From Streptomyces sp. NBC_01707 (GTDB taxonomy: Bacteria > Actinomycetota > Actinomycetes > Streptomycetales > Streptomycetaceae): 64,000 nucleotides of DNA. The stretch is taken from positions 2,728,001-2,792,000 of the forward strand of contig NZ_CP109190.1 in assembly GCF_041438805.1 (NCBI RefSeq), in the 5' to 3' direction. The translations under genes were made by a program, and so were the position numbers. A model generated the notes under the pieces. That model had not been told where the DNA came from, made no database searches, and saw only the letters and a program-made list of their open reading frames with translations. Below, one piece after another: positions 18,698 to 28,100 of this stretch. How positions within the stretch are numbered: position 1 is the first letter of the stretch; each line of letters opens with the position of its first letter.

Positions 18698-19221
18698 CGC
18701 TTCTTCGGCACGATCAGCCGGCCCTCGTTGATAGTGACCTCGTCGCCGGTCAGCACGATCGACGCGCCCTTGCCGGTGCCGATGGTCACGCCCTTCTCAT
18801 CAATCTGGATGTAGGCGCCGCCCTTGGCCTCCAGCAGAATCCCGGTACCACCGGGCACGTCCGACATCACCACCTTGTGCCCACCCGGCGTCTGGATCAC
18901 CACCGGCTGCGATCCGGGCAGCTCCGCGCTTGCCCGGGGAGGCAGCTCGGAGGCGTCCCCGTACCAACTCCCGGTCCAGACCGGGAAGCTCGGATCGCCC
19001 TGCTCGAACTCCATCCACACTCCGGCGCCGATCTGCGGGACGACGTACTGCCCGGCGTGCCGGCCGGTGAACGGCAGACAGGGCAGCGCCCACGTGGAGG
19101 CCTCGTCGCCCAGCACGTCCGGCACCTGGGCCGTGATCCGGCCCAGCTTGAGCGGATCCCTGTTGTCGATCACCCGGCCCCTGAACTTGCCGAGAAACCG
19201 GTTGTTCGGTCCTGCAGCCAT
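18694..19221 (-). CDS. CIS spike protein (gpV / VgrG C-terminal-like)
   Basis: This 175-residue protein starts with an OB-fold segment (FLGKFRGRVIDNRDPLKLGRI through W-LPCLPFTGRHAGQYVVP and GVWMEFEQGDPSFPVW-GSWYG, residues ~8-90). It continues as short beta repeats (VVIQTPGGHKVVMSD, ILLEAKGGAYIQID, GVTIGTGKGASIVL) that would form the trimeric beta-helical needle. It is equivalent to the gp5/VgrG spike half of Afp8/Pvc8; the hub half is a separate gene immediately upstream in the operon. The stop overlaps the PAAR-like start as ATGA, consistent with assembly of spike and tip together. The 26-base gap to the hub gene contains a plausible ribosome site. Confidence 0.9.
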   Translation of the reverse strand: MAAGPNNRFLGKFRGRVIDNRDPLKLGRITAQVPDVLGDEASTWALPCLPFTGRHAGQYVVPQIGAGVWMEFEQGDPSFPVWTGSWYGDASELPPRASAELPGSQPVVIQTPGGHKVVMSDVPGGTGILLEAKGGAYIQIDEKGVTIGTGKGASIVLTGDEVTINEGRLIVPKKR

Positions 19222-19247
19222 GCGAAGTTCTCCTGGTCCTGACGTCT

Positions 19248-20387
19248 CTACGGACGCACCGTCCCGCTGCGGGCGATGAGGCCCTCGCGGGAGAGCGTGA
19301 AGTTCTGCTGGTACGAGCCGGGCCTGAGGTTGTGCGTCACGCTCTTGACGTAGTAGTCGCCGTCGTACGTCACGCCCGAGCCGCGAACCCCCACCAACTC
19401 CCTGGGCCGCAGGACGTATCCATGCCGATGGACATCCAGCGACCCCGACCCGGAAATCGCGTCCGCGGAGGTCGCGGCCCTGGCCAGGGTCTCGGCCTCG
19501 GCCTGCCCGAGCTCCTTCTTCGCGGTACCGGACAGCGTCCTGCGCTTGAGGGCGGGCGAGGCCCGCAGGCCGAGGGGCGGCCGCAGCGGGCCGATGTCGG
19601 GCTGCGCCAGCAACCGGACGTCGCGGGTCCGCGGGTCCTGGACGCGCGCCTGCGGCTCCTCCCTGGCTGTCCCGTCGTACGCGAAAGTCAGCTGGTCGAC
19701 GGTGGAGTTGTTGTCCATGTTGACGTTCAGCGCGTGCTGACGCCGACCGAGCCGCTGCTCGGGTCCCCAGAAGGCGATGGACCGGCCGAGGCCCGGGCCC
19801 GGCTCCAGATAGAAGGTGTATCCGTTCGCCCGCGCGAGCTCGTTCAGATACTGCAGGTCGGTGCCGGTCTGGTAGTCCACGCGCAGTTGCTCGCGCGGGG
19901 GCTGATGGATCTGCTCACGGATGATCCAGGGACTGATTCCGTAGTCGGCGTACCGCCCCAGAATCCGCTCGACCCGCTGGGCGGGGCCGAGATTCGGATA
20001 GCGGTCGGTGCGCTCCTCGAGGTCCATCAGCAGCGTCAGATCCTCACCGGTGACGGTGAGTGTGCTCTGCCCCGGCTGATTGCTGGCACCGACCTCCTGC
20101 CGCACGATGAGCCCGTCCAGGATCACGGTCGGCGTCCCCTTGACCGAGGTCGCGACGATGACCCTGGTCTTCGGATCGAAGAACCCTTCGGGCAGCAGCC
20201 GTTGTGTGATCAGCCCCCGCTTGCTCAGGTCGAAGGCGAGCTGGAACCCGCTCCGCTCCCCGGCGGTCATGGTGATCTGCGCGGACAACAGGGCCTCGGC
20301 CACCTCGGCCGGCACCGGGCGGGTGAGCTTCGGGCCCATGTGCAGGGTGAGATGAACGGGCCCGCTCCCGATGGGCTCGTCAGCCAT
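19248..20387 (-). CDS. CIS hub protein (phage late control gene D-like)
   Basis: About 379 residues from the ATG at 20387; a GTG nine bases upstream (20396) is an alternative. The protein has the late-control-D / VgrG N-terminal architecture: ALLSAQITMTAGERSGFQLAFDL near residue 30, FFDPKTRVIVATSVKGTP, LTVTGEDLTLLMDLEERTDRYPN, and YQTGTDLQYLNELARANGYTFYLEPGPG near residue 175. The C-terminus (YVLRPRELVGVRGSGVTYDGDYYVKSVTHNL) closes the hub fold. It forms the trimeric hub that adapts the six-fold tube to the three-fold spike. The start overlaps the LysM-like gene, again implying coupled translation. Confidence 0.88.
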   Translation of the reverse strand: MADEPIGSGPVHLTLHMGPKLTRPVPAEVAEALLSAQITMTAGERSGFQLAFDLSKRGLITQRLLPEGFFDPKTRVIVATSVKGTPTVILDGLIVRQEVGASNQPGQSTLTVTGEDLTLLMDLEERTDRYPNLGPAQRVERILGRYADYGISPWIIREQIHQPPREQLRVDYQTGTDLQYLNELARANGYTFYLEPGPGLGRSIAFWGPEQRLGRRQHALNVNMDNNSTVDQLTFAYDGTAREEPQARVQDPRTRDVRLLAQPDIGPLRPPLGLRASPALKRRTLSGTAKKELGQAEAETLARAATSADAISGSGSLDVHRHGYVLRPRELVGVRGSGVTYDGDYYVKSVTHNLRPGSYQQNFTLSREGLIARSGTVRP

Positions 20388-20730
20388 GGAGCCCACCCGG
20401 CAGAGGTATGTCGACCGTCCGCCCCGGTTCTGCGGTCAGCTCCTCAGGGTCGAGTACGGGATTGGCGTCCGCGATCTGCCACCACTGTCCGGGGTCACCG
20501 AAATAGCGCTGCCCGAGATGGTCGGGCCGCTCGCCACTGCTGACCGTGTGCGGCGCGGTCCCGTCGGCGGCCCGGCTGAGCGGGGGCAGCAGACGCCGCT
20601 TGGTGTAACGCACCTCGGTGCCGTCGGGCAGACGGTGCACGCCGATCTCCGCGTCGTGGTACCGGCTGGTACGGGGGTAGGGATGCGCCCCCGGAATCGC
20701 GTCCAGCGCACTCTCGTAAGGATCGATCAC
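20380..20730 (-). CDS. LysM-like CIS baseplate protein
   Basis: This is a 116-residue protein between the CIS_tube and hub genes. The C-terminal half (VSSGERPDHLGQRYFGDPGQWWQIADANPVLDP then a hydrophobic IPLPG end) is the gpX/LysM-type pattern found in Afp7/Pvc7-class proteins, which clamp the hub to the tube. In many eCIS one protein carries both the CIS_tube domain and the LysM; here they are on two adjacent genes separated by only 3 bases. No Cys and no signal peptide are present. The identification is reliable from position and motif, although the N-terminal 55 residues match nothing I can name. Confidence 0.82.
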   Translation of the reverse strand: MIDPYESALDAIPGAHPYPRTSRYHDAEIGVHRLPDGTEVRYTKRRLLPPLSRAADGTAPHTVSSGERPDHLGQRYFGDPGQWWQIADANPVLDPEELTAEPGRTVDIPLPGGLHG

Positions 20731-20733
20731 GTC

Positions 20734-21399
20734 TTACAGCCCCCGTCCCAGCCCGAGCTCGGCCGGCCGACCGCCTCGCGCGGCGGCGGCCAGCCGTTCC
20801 TTCTGCGCCAGATGTGCGAGATACAGGTCGGCCCCGCGGTGCCCGGCCGGCAGGTCGCTCACGCTGAGCACCTTCATGCCGATGCCGAGGCTTGCCCGTA
20901 TGGGATTGAGATTGACGTCGAACGCCGACTCGCTGATGGACAGTTCGGTGAGCCGGACGGGCATGACACGCCTGCTCCCCCAGGTGAAGAGGGTCAGCGG
21001 CATCTCGATCGGGCTGATCTCGATGGTGCCCTTCCGGGTCTTCCGGGAGGCCTCGCGTAACTGGGCGCTGGTGGGATGCACCAGCATCTCCAGCGTCGCG
21101 AGCTGTGGATGGACCCCGTCGGGCGCGGCGACCTCGAACTGATCGGTGGCATCGATCTCAGCGGTGAACTTCCAACTCTCCTCGGCGGGGCCCTTGAGCC
21201 TGAGTGCCTCGTTACGGTCCCCTCCACTTCCGCCCCCGCCGGCGTCCCCGCTTCCGCCGGCGGATTGGGGGGCGAGGGAGCGTTCGAGGGTGTCGGGGTT
21301 GAACTGCAGGACGATGATGCGCTGGGGGGTTCCGCGTTCGGGGTCGACGACGACGATGCCGGAGCGGATGGGCTTGGGTATGTCTGCGTAGCGGCTCAC
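20734..21399 (-). CDS. CIS_tube-domain protein (tube initiator / hub adaptor)
   Basis: This 221-residue protein begins with the signature of the CIS tube protein N-terminal domain: IVVLQFNPDTLERSLAPQS (residues ~27-45), later ESWKFTAEIDATDQFE and ISPIEMPLTLFTWGSRRVMPVRLTELSISESAFD. A short Gly/Ser-rich insert (residues ~46-60) separates the first two segments. In relatives this domain forms the first tube layer on the hub. The start overlaps the stop of the presumed immunity gene as ATGA, so that gene is translationally tied into the structural part of the operon rather than standing alone. Confidence 0.88.
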   Translation of the reverse strand: MSRYADIPKPIRSGIVVVDPERGTPQRIIVLQFNPDTLERSLAPQSAGGSGDAGGGGSGGDRNEALRLKGPAEESWKFTAEIDATDQFEVAAPDGVHPQLATLEMLVHPTSAQLREASRKTRKGTIEISPIEMPLTLFTWGSRRVMPVRLTELSISESAFDVNLNPIRASLGIGMKVLSVSDLPAGHRGADLYLAHLAQKERLAAAARGGRPAELGLGRGL

Positions 21400-22097
21400 A
21401 GCCGGGCCTCCAAACGCTCGGTGAGCGCGGTGTAGTCATGGGCGGGAAACGCGGCGGGAAAAGTATCGATCATTTCGGAGAGCTTTTCTGCGCGGTGCTG
21501 AAGCGCGTCTTGGAGAGTCACATCGGCGAACAGCAGTTGCCAGCCGAAGGTTCCTTTGGTCAGCCGCAGCGCATCCAGATAGTCGCAGTAGCTGAGACAG
21601 GTCCTCACGCACGCCTGGGAGTTGGTGACGGGATCGTACAGGTCTCTGTCCTGATACCAGATCTCCAAGTGATCCTTGCCCGACTGAATGCGCACAAAGG
21701 CGGCCTGACCGGTTGCGTCGCGCGGTGTGGAATCGATGATGCGCAGCTCCGAGAACAGTTGGCGATCACTCTCCGAAGCGTCGGACGTAGGACGTGGTGC
21801 CGCACCGATCAAGGCTTTGTAGAAATGCGGGAGGCTGAATTCTCCTGCGAGCTCGCTAGGGGACCCGGCCAGTCGCCATTGGCCTGAGATGCGCTTGAAG
21901 CGCAGAGAGCATCTCAGCAGCTCCGGGCTCAGTGTCAGGTCCGCCCACTCCGCCTTCGTCTCGGACAGTGGAAGAAACTCGCCCAGGGCGAACCACAGCT
22001 TCTGTTGCTCTTCGAACAACACATCGAATGCTTCGCTTCGGCGTAGCTCGTCGAGGGACTCCTGATGTAGTTCCTCGTTCGGCGTCAAAGGCTTCAC
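21396..22097 (-). CDS. Presumed immunity protein for the DUF4157 nuclease
   Basis: This is a 233-residue acidic, soluble protein with no family I can recognise. A GTG start at 22097 follows a GGGAAAGAG ribosome site; the gene begins 45 bases after the stop of the 2143-residue DUF4157 gene. It is visibly less GC-rich and uses more A/T-ending codons than the structural CIS genes, as is common for toxin-immunity cassettes that move between strains. Segments include LWFALGEFLP, FVRIQSGKDHLEIWYQDRDLYDP and GTFGWQLLFADV. Position, size, acidity and composition point to an immunity protein binding the C-terminal nuclease. This is inference; it could instead be an adaptor or chaperone for cargo loading. 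Confidence 0.6.
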   Translation of the reverse strand: MKPLTPNEELHQESLDELRRSEAFDVLFEEQQKLWFALGEFLPLSETKAEWADLTLSPELLRCSLRFKRISGQWRLAGSPSELAGEFSLPHFYKALIGAAPRPTSDASESDRQLFSELRIIDSTPRDATGQAAFVRIQSGKDHLEIWYQDRDLYDPVTNSQACVRTCLSYCDYLDALRLTKGTFGWQLLFADVTLQDALQHRAEKLSEMIDTFPAAFPAHDYTALTERLEARL

Positions 22098-22142
22098 GTA
22101 TGTTCTCTTTCCCGGTGTCGAACCGTCGATTCCGCCGCAATG

Positions 22143-25100
22143 CTAGAACTCCAGTCGACCTTCTCGTTTCAACTGCTCCAGCCGTTTGCGGAGTCTTTCG
22201 AGATTGGCGAACGGTCGGCCCGGCTTCCCTCTGCGTGATGCCTTCAGCCTGCTGATCACGCCGTTGATGTCGGTGAAGTCCGCCTCCTCGCGCAGCGCCA
22301 CGATGGCGTTCACGTAGGGTTCGTCCACCTGCAGGACGAGCCGCATGCGGTAGAGGTCGGTCTCGCTGTTGATGTCGATCTCCGACACCTCGTCGGGGAC
22401 AGGTGGCTCCTCCAGCGGGCCGATCGAAACAGAGTTCACCGGGGTGTCGACCTTGTTCCAGTCGCTGCGACTGTCGCCCCGCTTCCCGGGCTTGCGCTTG
22501 TACCGGCCCCAACTCGCGTCTATCGAACTCGGGAATCCCGGCGGACGCGTGTCGCCGGGATAACGGCTGTCTCCGCCCTTCTCGCTCCAGTACCGGATGT
22601 TCATCGAGTACCAGGCGATGTCCTTGCCGCTGCCGATCTCCGCAGCAGCTGGGGCCTCGACCGGCCGAAGCGCCATGTTCTTGTACTGCCTGGCGGGCAC
22701 AAGATTCTCGTTCTCGATGGTTCCGCCCAACTCGCGTGGCAGCAGATGCGTACGGCTCCATCGCTCGTTGTCGTTGCCCGTGTTGTCGATGTGGTCGTTG
22801 ATGTACCTGAATCCAATGGCGTCGGGAGTACGTTGCCTCGCCTCCTGCCCTTTCCGCCCGAACTCCTTGTTCAGGTACTCCGCTGTAAAGCTGGAGATCA
22901 GCTTGTTGTCCCTGAAGTTCGGAGCCTTGACCGGTGGGAGCCTCTTGTCCGGCTGCTCGGTGTCGAGGTAGTCGACACCGTCTCCCTGGTCGAACTCTCC
23001 CGGAATGACGGGCAGTGTCGGGTTCAGTTTGGCCATCACCTGGAAATGCGGTGGATGCAGCCTTGAGAGCTCGCTGAGCCGGAACCAGCTGCGCAGCCCC
23101 GCAAGGAGTCCGAGGTGCGTCATGCGGTGCATACCCGGCCTCAGTTTTCTCTCCTCGATGGGACGGATCCTGGCAACCGCCTTCGCCAGGCGTGCCTGCT
23201 TCGCCTCGGGAGAATTCTCCTTCTTCCTGCGCTCGTCGCGGCTTCGCTTCCTGTGGTTCACACGCCGCTTCTTGTCGTCGCGCATGCGATCGCGCTTCTT
23301 CTTGAAGAAGTCGCGCATCTTCTTGCCGCTGTTCTCGAGAGCCTGGCCGATCTTGCTCTTGCGCAGCTTCTTGCCAAGCGTCCTGCCCGCGTTGCGCACC
23401 TTCTTCAGCGCCGACTTGACCTTGCCCTTTATTTTCTGGAGCGCCTTGCCCATCGGGGACTTCGGCTTGCGCGGCTTCGCCCGCTTCGGAGCCTCGGTTT
23501 CCTTCTTCTTCCTGGACGGGGCGGGTGTCTTGTCCTTGGTCAGGTCCGGCTTCCGGTCAGGTGTGCGGTCCTTGGCGGGAGCGGAGTCGTGGCCGCCCTC
23601 CTGCTGTGTTCTCGTCGACTCCTTGTCCTTGTGCAGCTTGTCCTGGTACTCGTCCCGGCTCCGATTGCGCTCCTTGTCCGGCGTCTTGCTCGTCGGCCGG
23701 TCATGCGCCGTGTCCTTCGGGGCGCCACGCCCCGGCCCCCGGTCCGTCGACGTCGACCGGTTCTTCGGCACCCGCGGGCCCTTCGGCCTCGACGGTCCCG
23801 CCGGCTTCCTCAAGGACTCCAGCGCGTTGCGCACCGCGCCCCGCGCCTTGTTCACCGCGTTGCCCGCCGCTTCCTTGGCGCCCTTGCCCGTCTTCTTCAG
23901 GCCCTTCATGATCTTCTCGGACATCGCCTTGAGGCGTTTTCCGACGCCCTTCGTCGCCGAAGAGAGGCGGATCATCAGGAAGTTGGCGATGAAGTCCAGC
24001 AGGGCGACGATCCCGGCAGCCACCGCCTCCGCGAACAGGCAGGCCGCCGGGCCCGCCTTGACCGCCTTCAGGTAGGCCCAGAACTTGCTGAAGGCGTTCA
24101 GGATCGAGCTCAGGCTCTGCCAGGCCGCCATCAGGCCCTGCACGATCGTGAGGATCGCCCCCGCGGCCGGCACCAGCATCGAGACGACCTTCTCGATCAC
24201 GATCGAGGCGATCATCATCGGCAGCGACGCGATGATCGCGTCCCATGCCATCTTGCCGATCTGCTTGATCGACACGCAGCCCTTCACCAGCACGTCGATC
24301 ACGGCCTTGCCGAGACCGAGGATGCCCTCGACCTTCGTGTCGAACCACCGCTTCACGCCGGTCTTGATCGCGCCCCAGAGATGGTCCTGGACACCGGACT
24401 TCGCCGAGCTGCCCGCCTTGCTCAACCAGCCGCCCGGGTCCGGGGCGATGTCCGCGACCAGTGCCGCGAACTTGCCCAGCGCCTCGATCGCCGCCTGGGC
24501 GAACTTGATCGCGCCCAGAATCACGGCCTGGTACATCTTGATGACGGCCTTGATACCCGCTTCCAGCACGTCGAGCAGCGCGTTCAGGCCCGCCGCCAGG
24601 GCGTCGAGCAGGGCGTTCACGGCCTTCTTCAGACCGTCCGCCAGCGCGTTGACCGCCGCGATCGCCTTGTCCCGCAGCCCCTCGATCGCCTTGCGGAACT
24701 TGTCCCGCAGCTCGGGGAAGGCCGCCAACAGCACGTCACCGATGGCGATCAGCGCATCCGCCAGGACGTCGATCGCCTTGATGGCGAGGTCCCGTACGAA
24801 GTCGATGGCCTTGTTGGCCCAGTCCTTGAACGTGTCGATGATGCCGTTGACAGCCTTGCGGGCGGCGTCGAAGACCTTGGTGACCGCGTCGAGCATCGCA
24901 TTGAACGCACTCTTGACCTTGTCCGCGACCCAGCCGAAGAAGCCTCCCGAGGGCTTCTCCTCCTCCTTTTTCTTCTCGGCCTCCTTCTCCGCCTTCTCGC
25001 GCTCGGTGTCGATCTGCGCGTTGTCCTTGTCCTTCCTGTCGCTGACCTCCTTGTCCTTGTCGTCGCGGGCCTTGACGATTTCCTTGTTCTTGTCGGTGTG

Positions 25101-28100
25101 TTCCTTCTCGGACTTCTCGTCCGCGTCCTCGATCTTCTGGTCCTGCTCGTTGCGCCAGCTCTCGCGCTCGCGCCGAGCATCTTCGGCCGCGCGCCCGCGC
25201 TCGGCCGTCTGCTTCTCCGCGTTCCGAGTGACCTCACGGTCGATCTCGGTCTGTTTCTCCTGTTTGGCCTGCTGCTCGCCCTGCTGCTGGTCCTTCTCCT
25301 TGGCGACCAGGTCGCCCTGAGCCTGGCCCGCGGCCCCCTGGATCTCGCTGCCACGCTCCTGCTTGGCGACCGCTCCGACACCGGGCTCAGGCCTGGATCC
25401 GGCCTTCAACTCGCCCCCGGCGCCCCTGTTTCCGGCGCCCGTGGCCTTGCCGACCAGCTGCTCCTGGGGCGCGTTCGGGAAGATCTGGTCCTCGCCCATC
25501 GGCTTGGCCGCGTCCTCACGGCCCGTGCTCCGGATGTCGGACTGCTTCTTCTTGAGCGCCTTGGCCTGGTCATCCGTGCGCTTGGGGTCGCTCTCGCCCT
25601 CCAACCTGATCTTTGGGGCGGGGCCCACCGTCTTGTTCCGCAGTTCCGGGTCGACGGTCGGGACCGCGTCCGCCGCGGCGTCGACGTTCTTGGCCTCTTC
25701 CGCGGTCAACTTTTCGGCCACCGGGGCCGGTGGTGGCGGAGTGTTGTCGGTGGGCTTCGCGCCCTCCGCCTTGTCGCTGCCCTTGGCCTTCTGTTTCTCG
25801 ACCCGGTCCTCGGGGCCGAGCTTCTCGACCTTGCCCGTCACCCGGGCGGCGGGCGGGGCCGCCTCGGGCTGTGCCGACCGGGTGCGCGGTGCGCCGGAAG
25901 GACGCTCACGCTTCGGCGGGTTGGCGTCCAGCCGCCGCTGCTCCTCGCCGACCTTCTTGTCCGCCGCGGCGTCCACACCGGGCATGGCGGCAGCCGCCTG
26001 GTCCGGCGCCAGCTTGCTGACCGTACCGATGGCGGCCTTCGGGTCCTGGCCCGAGACGTCCGGCGGCTCCTCCTGCTTCTCCTCGGGAGACGCCCCACCG
26101 CCGCCGCAGCTGCCGCCGCCCTCTTCCTTCTCCGCCGCGGGCTCCGGCGGGGCGCAACCGCCGCCGTCCTTCTCCAGCGAAGCCTCCGGCGCGGGAGGGC
26201 TCGACTTCCCAGGATTCTCGACCTGTTCGGCCGCGGGACTCACCGCGGCCTGCGCCACCGACGGCGCCCCGCCTGGGCCCGTCGCGGCGCTCGGCCCTGT
26301 CGCACTGCTGCCGCCGACCACACCCCTCGGTGTCGCCGCTCCCGGACCGCTCTCCTTCGGCACCACGCTCTTGGGCGCGGATGCCTCATGGTCGCTCTTC
26401 GTGGAGTCGGCGACCCGCCGTGCGGCAGGGGAAGGCCTGGCGTCCTCCGGCGAGGTCCGTACCGTGTGCGCACCGGCGGGAGGGGTCGCGGACGCCGCCG
26501 TACCGGTGGCAGCACCTGTGCCCGACGCGGCCGCCGAGGATCCGGCAGACCCGGGTCGAGGCCTGCGGTCCCGCTCCTGTTGCTCCTTGCGCTCCTCCTG
26601 CTGATCCTCGGCGCTCGCGGCGTCCGGTTGCTCCTCGCCGTCGGAGGAGCCCGAGTCCGCCTCCTCCGTGTCCTGTTGTTGCTCCGGGTCCTGCTTCTCC
26701 GCCTCGGGCTCCGGCTCCCGTCTGCCGTCGGTCCCGGGATCAGGGCCGACCTCCTGGTCCACCGGCTTCTCCGGCTGGAGGTCCTTCTCGGTACGGTCCC
26801 CGGCCTCGGCTGCCGGTCCTCCCTCGGGCTGAGGAGCCTCGCCCTCGACGGGGCCCATCTCGGCGCCCGGTGGCTTGGCCTCGGTCTCCGGGGCGTCCTC
26901 GTCCTCTTCCTCCTCCGCGTCGTTCTCCCGCTGTTCCTGGACCTGTTCGGCCCTGGTGGGAGGGGGCGTGGGGAAGGTGGGCACTGCAGCGGACGGGTTG
27001 TCCGCGGTCGGGACCGACGACACGTCCAGATCGGTGTCCGGCAGATAGTCGTCGGGCTTCAGTTCCGGGTCGGCCGCGCCGTCGCCTGAGGCCCGGTCAT
27101 CGTCCTGCTCGCCGCCGATGTCACGGTCCGCGCCCGCCTCCAGCCCGAGCGGCTTCTCCTCCTCGCGCGGATCGTCCTCATCCTCGTCCTTCTCATGCAG
27201 CCCGTGCTCGGACAGCGCGCTGTCCCGCTGCTCCGCCCGCTCGTCCACCTTCTCCGGGCGTACGGGGCCGGGCCGGTCCTTCGCCTTCGGATCGAGGTTC
27301 TCCTGCTTCGAGCCGTCCGCCGGCTTCTTCGCGTCGTCCTTGCGCTTGCGCTTGTCGGCGCCGGGGGCGTTCGCCTGCTCCGGGTCCCGCTCCTCCCGGT
27401 CGCGCTGCTCCTTGCGCTCCTCCTTGGTCTGCTCGGCGCCGTCCGCCTGGCCCTGCGCGCGCTCGTCCGCGGCGTCGTCGGCCCGCTGACGGTCCTGGCC
27501 CTGCTTCTCCTCCTCCTGCCGCTGCTCCTGCGCGGCCTGCTGCCGGGACTGTGCCCGTTCGTCCTCCTGCTCCTTGCGCCGGGCGGTCTCCTGGTCCTCG
27601 GCCGCCGCGTCGGAGCGCGCCCTGCTCCTGTCGCCGCCGCGCTTCTCGTCCCGCGCCTCGGCGTCCTTCCGCTCCTCGCGGGAGTCCTCGGCCCGCTTGT
27701 CCTTCGAGCTGCGCCCGCCCTCTTCCTGCCGTTGCCACCGGGCGCGCTCGACACCCAGCAGCTCGAAGAGGTCGGTCTCCGGCTCGGGCACCTCGGCGGG
27801 CTGGAGGTCGACGGGCCCGGTCTCGGACTCCTCGGCGAGTTCGAGGAGCCGGTCGTACTCGTCGGAGAGCAGTCGCACTTCCAGCCGGTCCAGCACCGAG
27901 TCCTGCAACTGTGTTGACATCCGCGCCAGTTGGAGGCGTACACGGCCTGACAGGTCCGCCGGGTCGCCGCGAAGCGAGCGCAGCACGCCGTTCGCGAGAC
28001 GGTCCACCAGCGTGGCGGGGTCCAGCTGTTCCGTACGGGACCGGTCGGCGTCGACCGTGGCGTACCGCAGCCAGCCGGGCGTGGACTGCTCCGCCTCCAC

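Noticed and set aside
23115..27089. Very long plus-strand open frame (over 1300 codons) opposite the effector gene
   Set aside because: It is the antisense of the Lys/Glu/Arg-rich and Ala-rich coding sequence; the translation is Arg/Leu/Val low complexity with no domain, and the minus-strand frame has clear DUF4157 and nuclease-like motifs.
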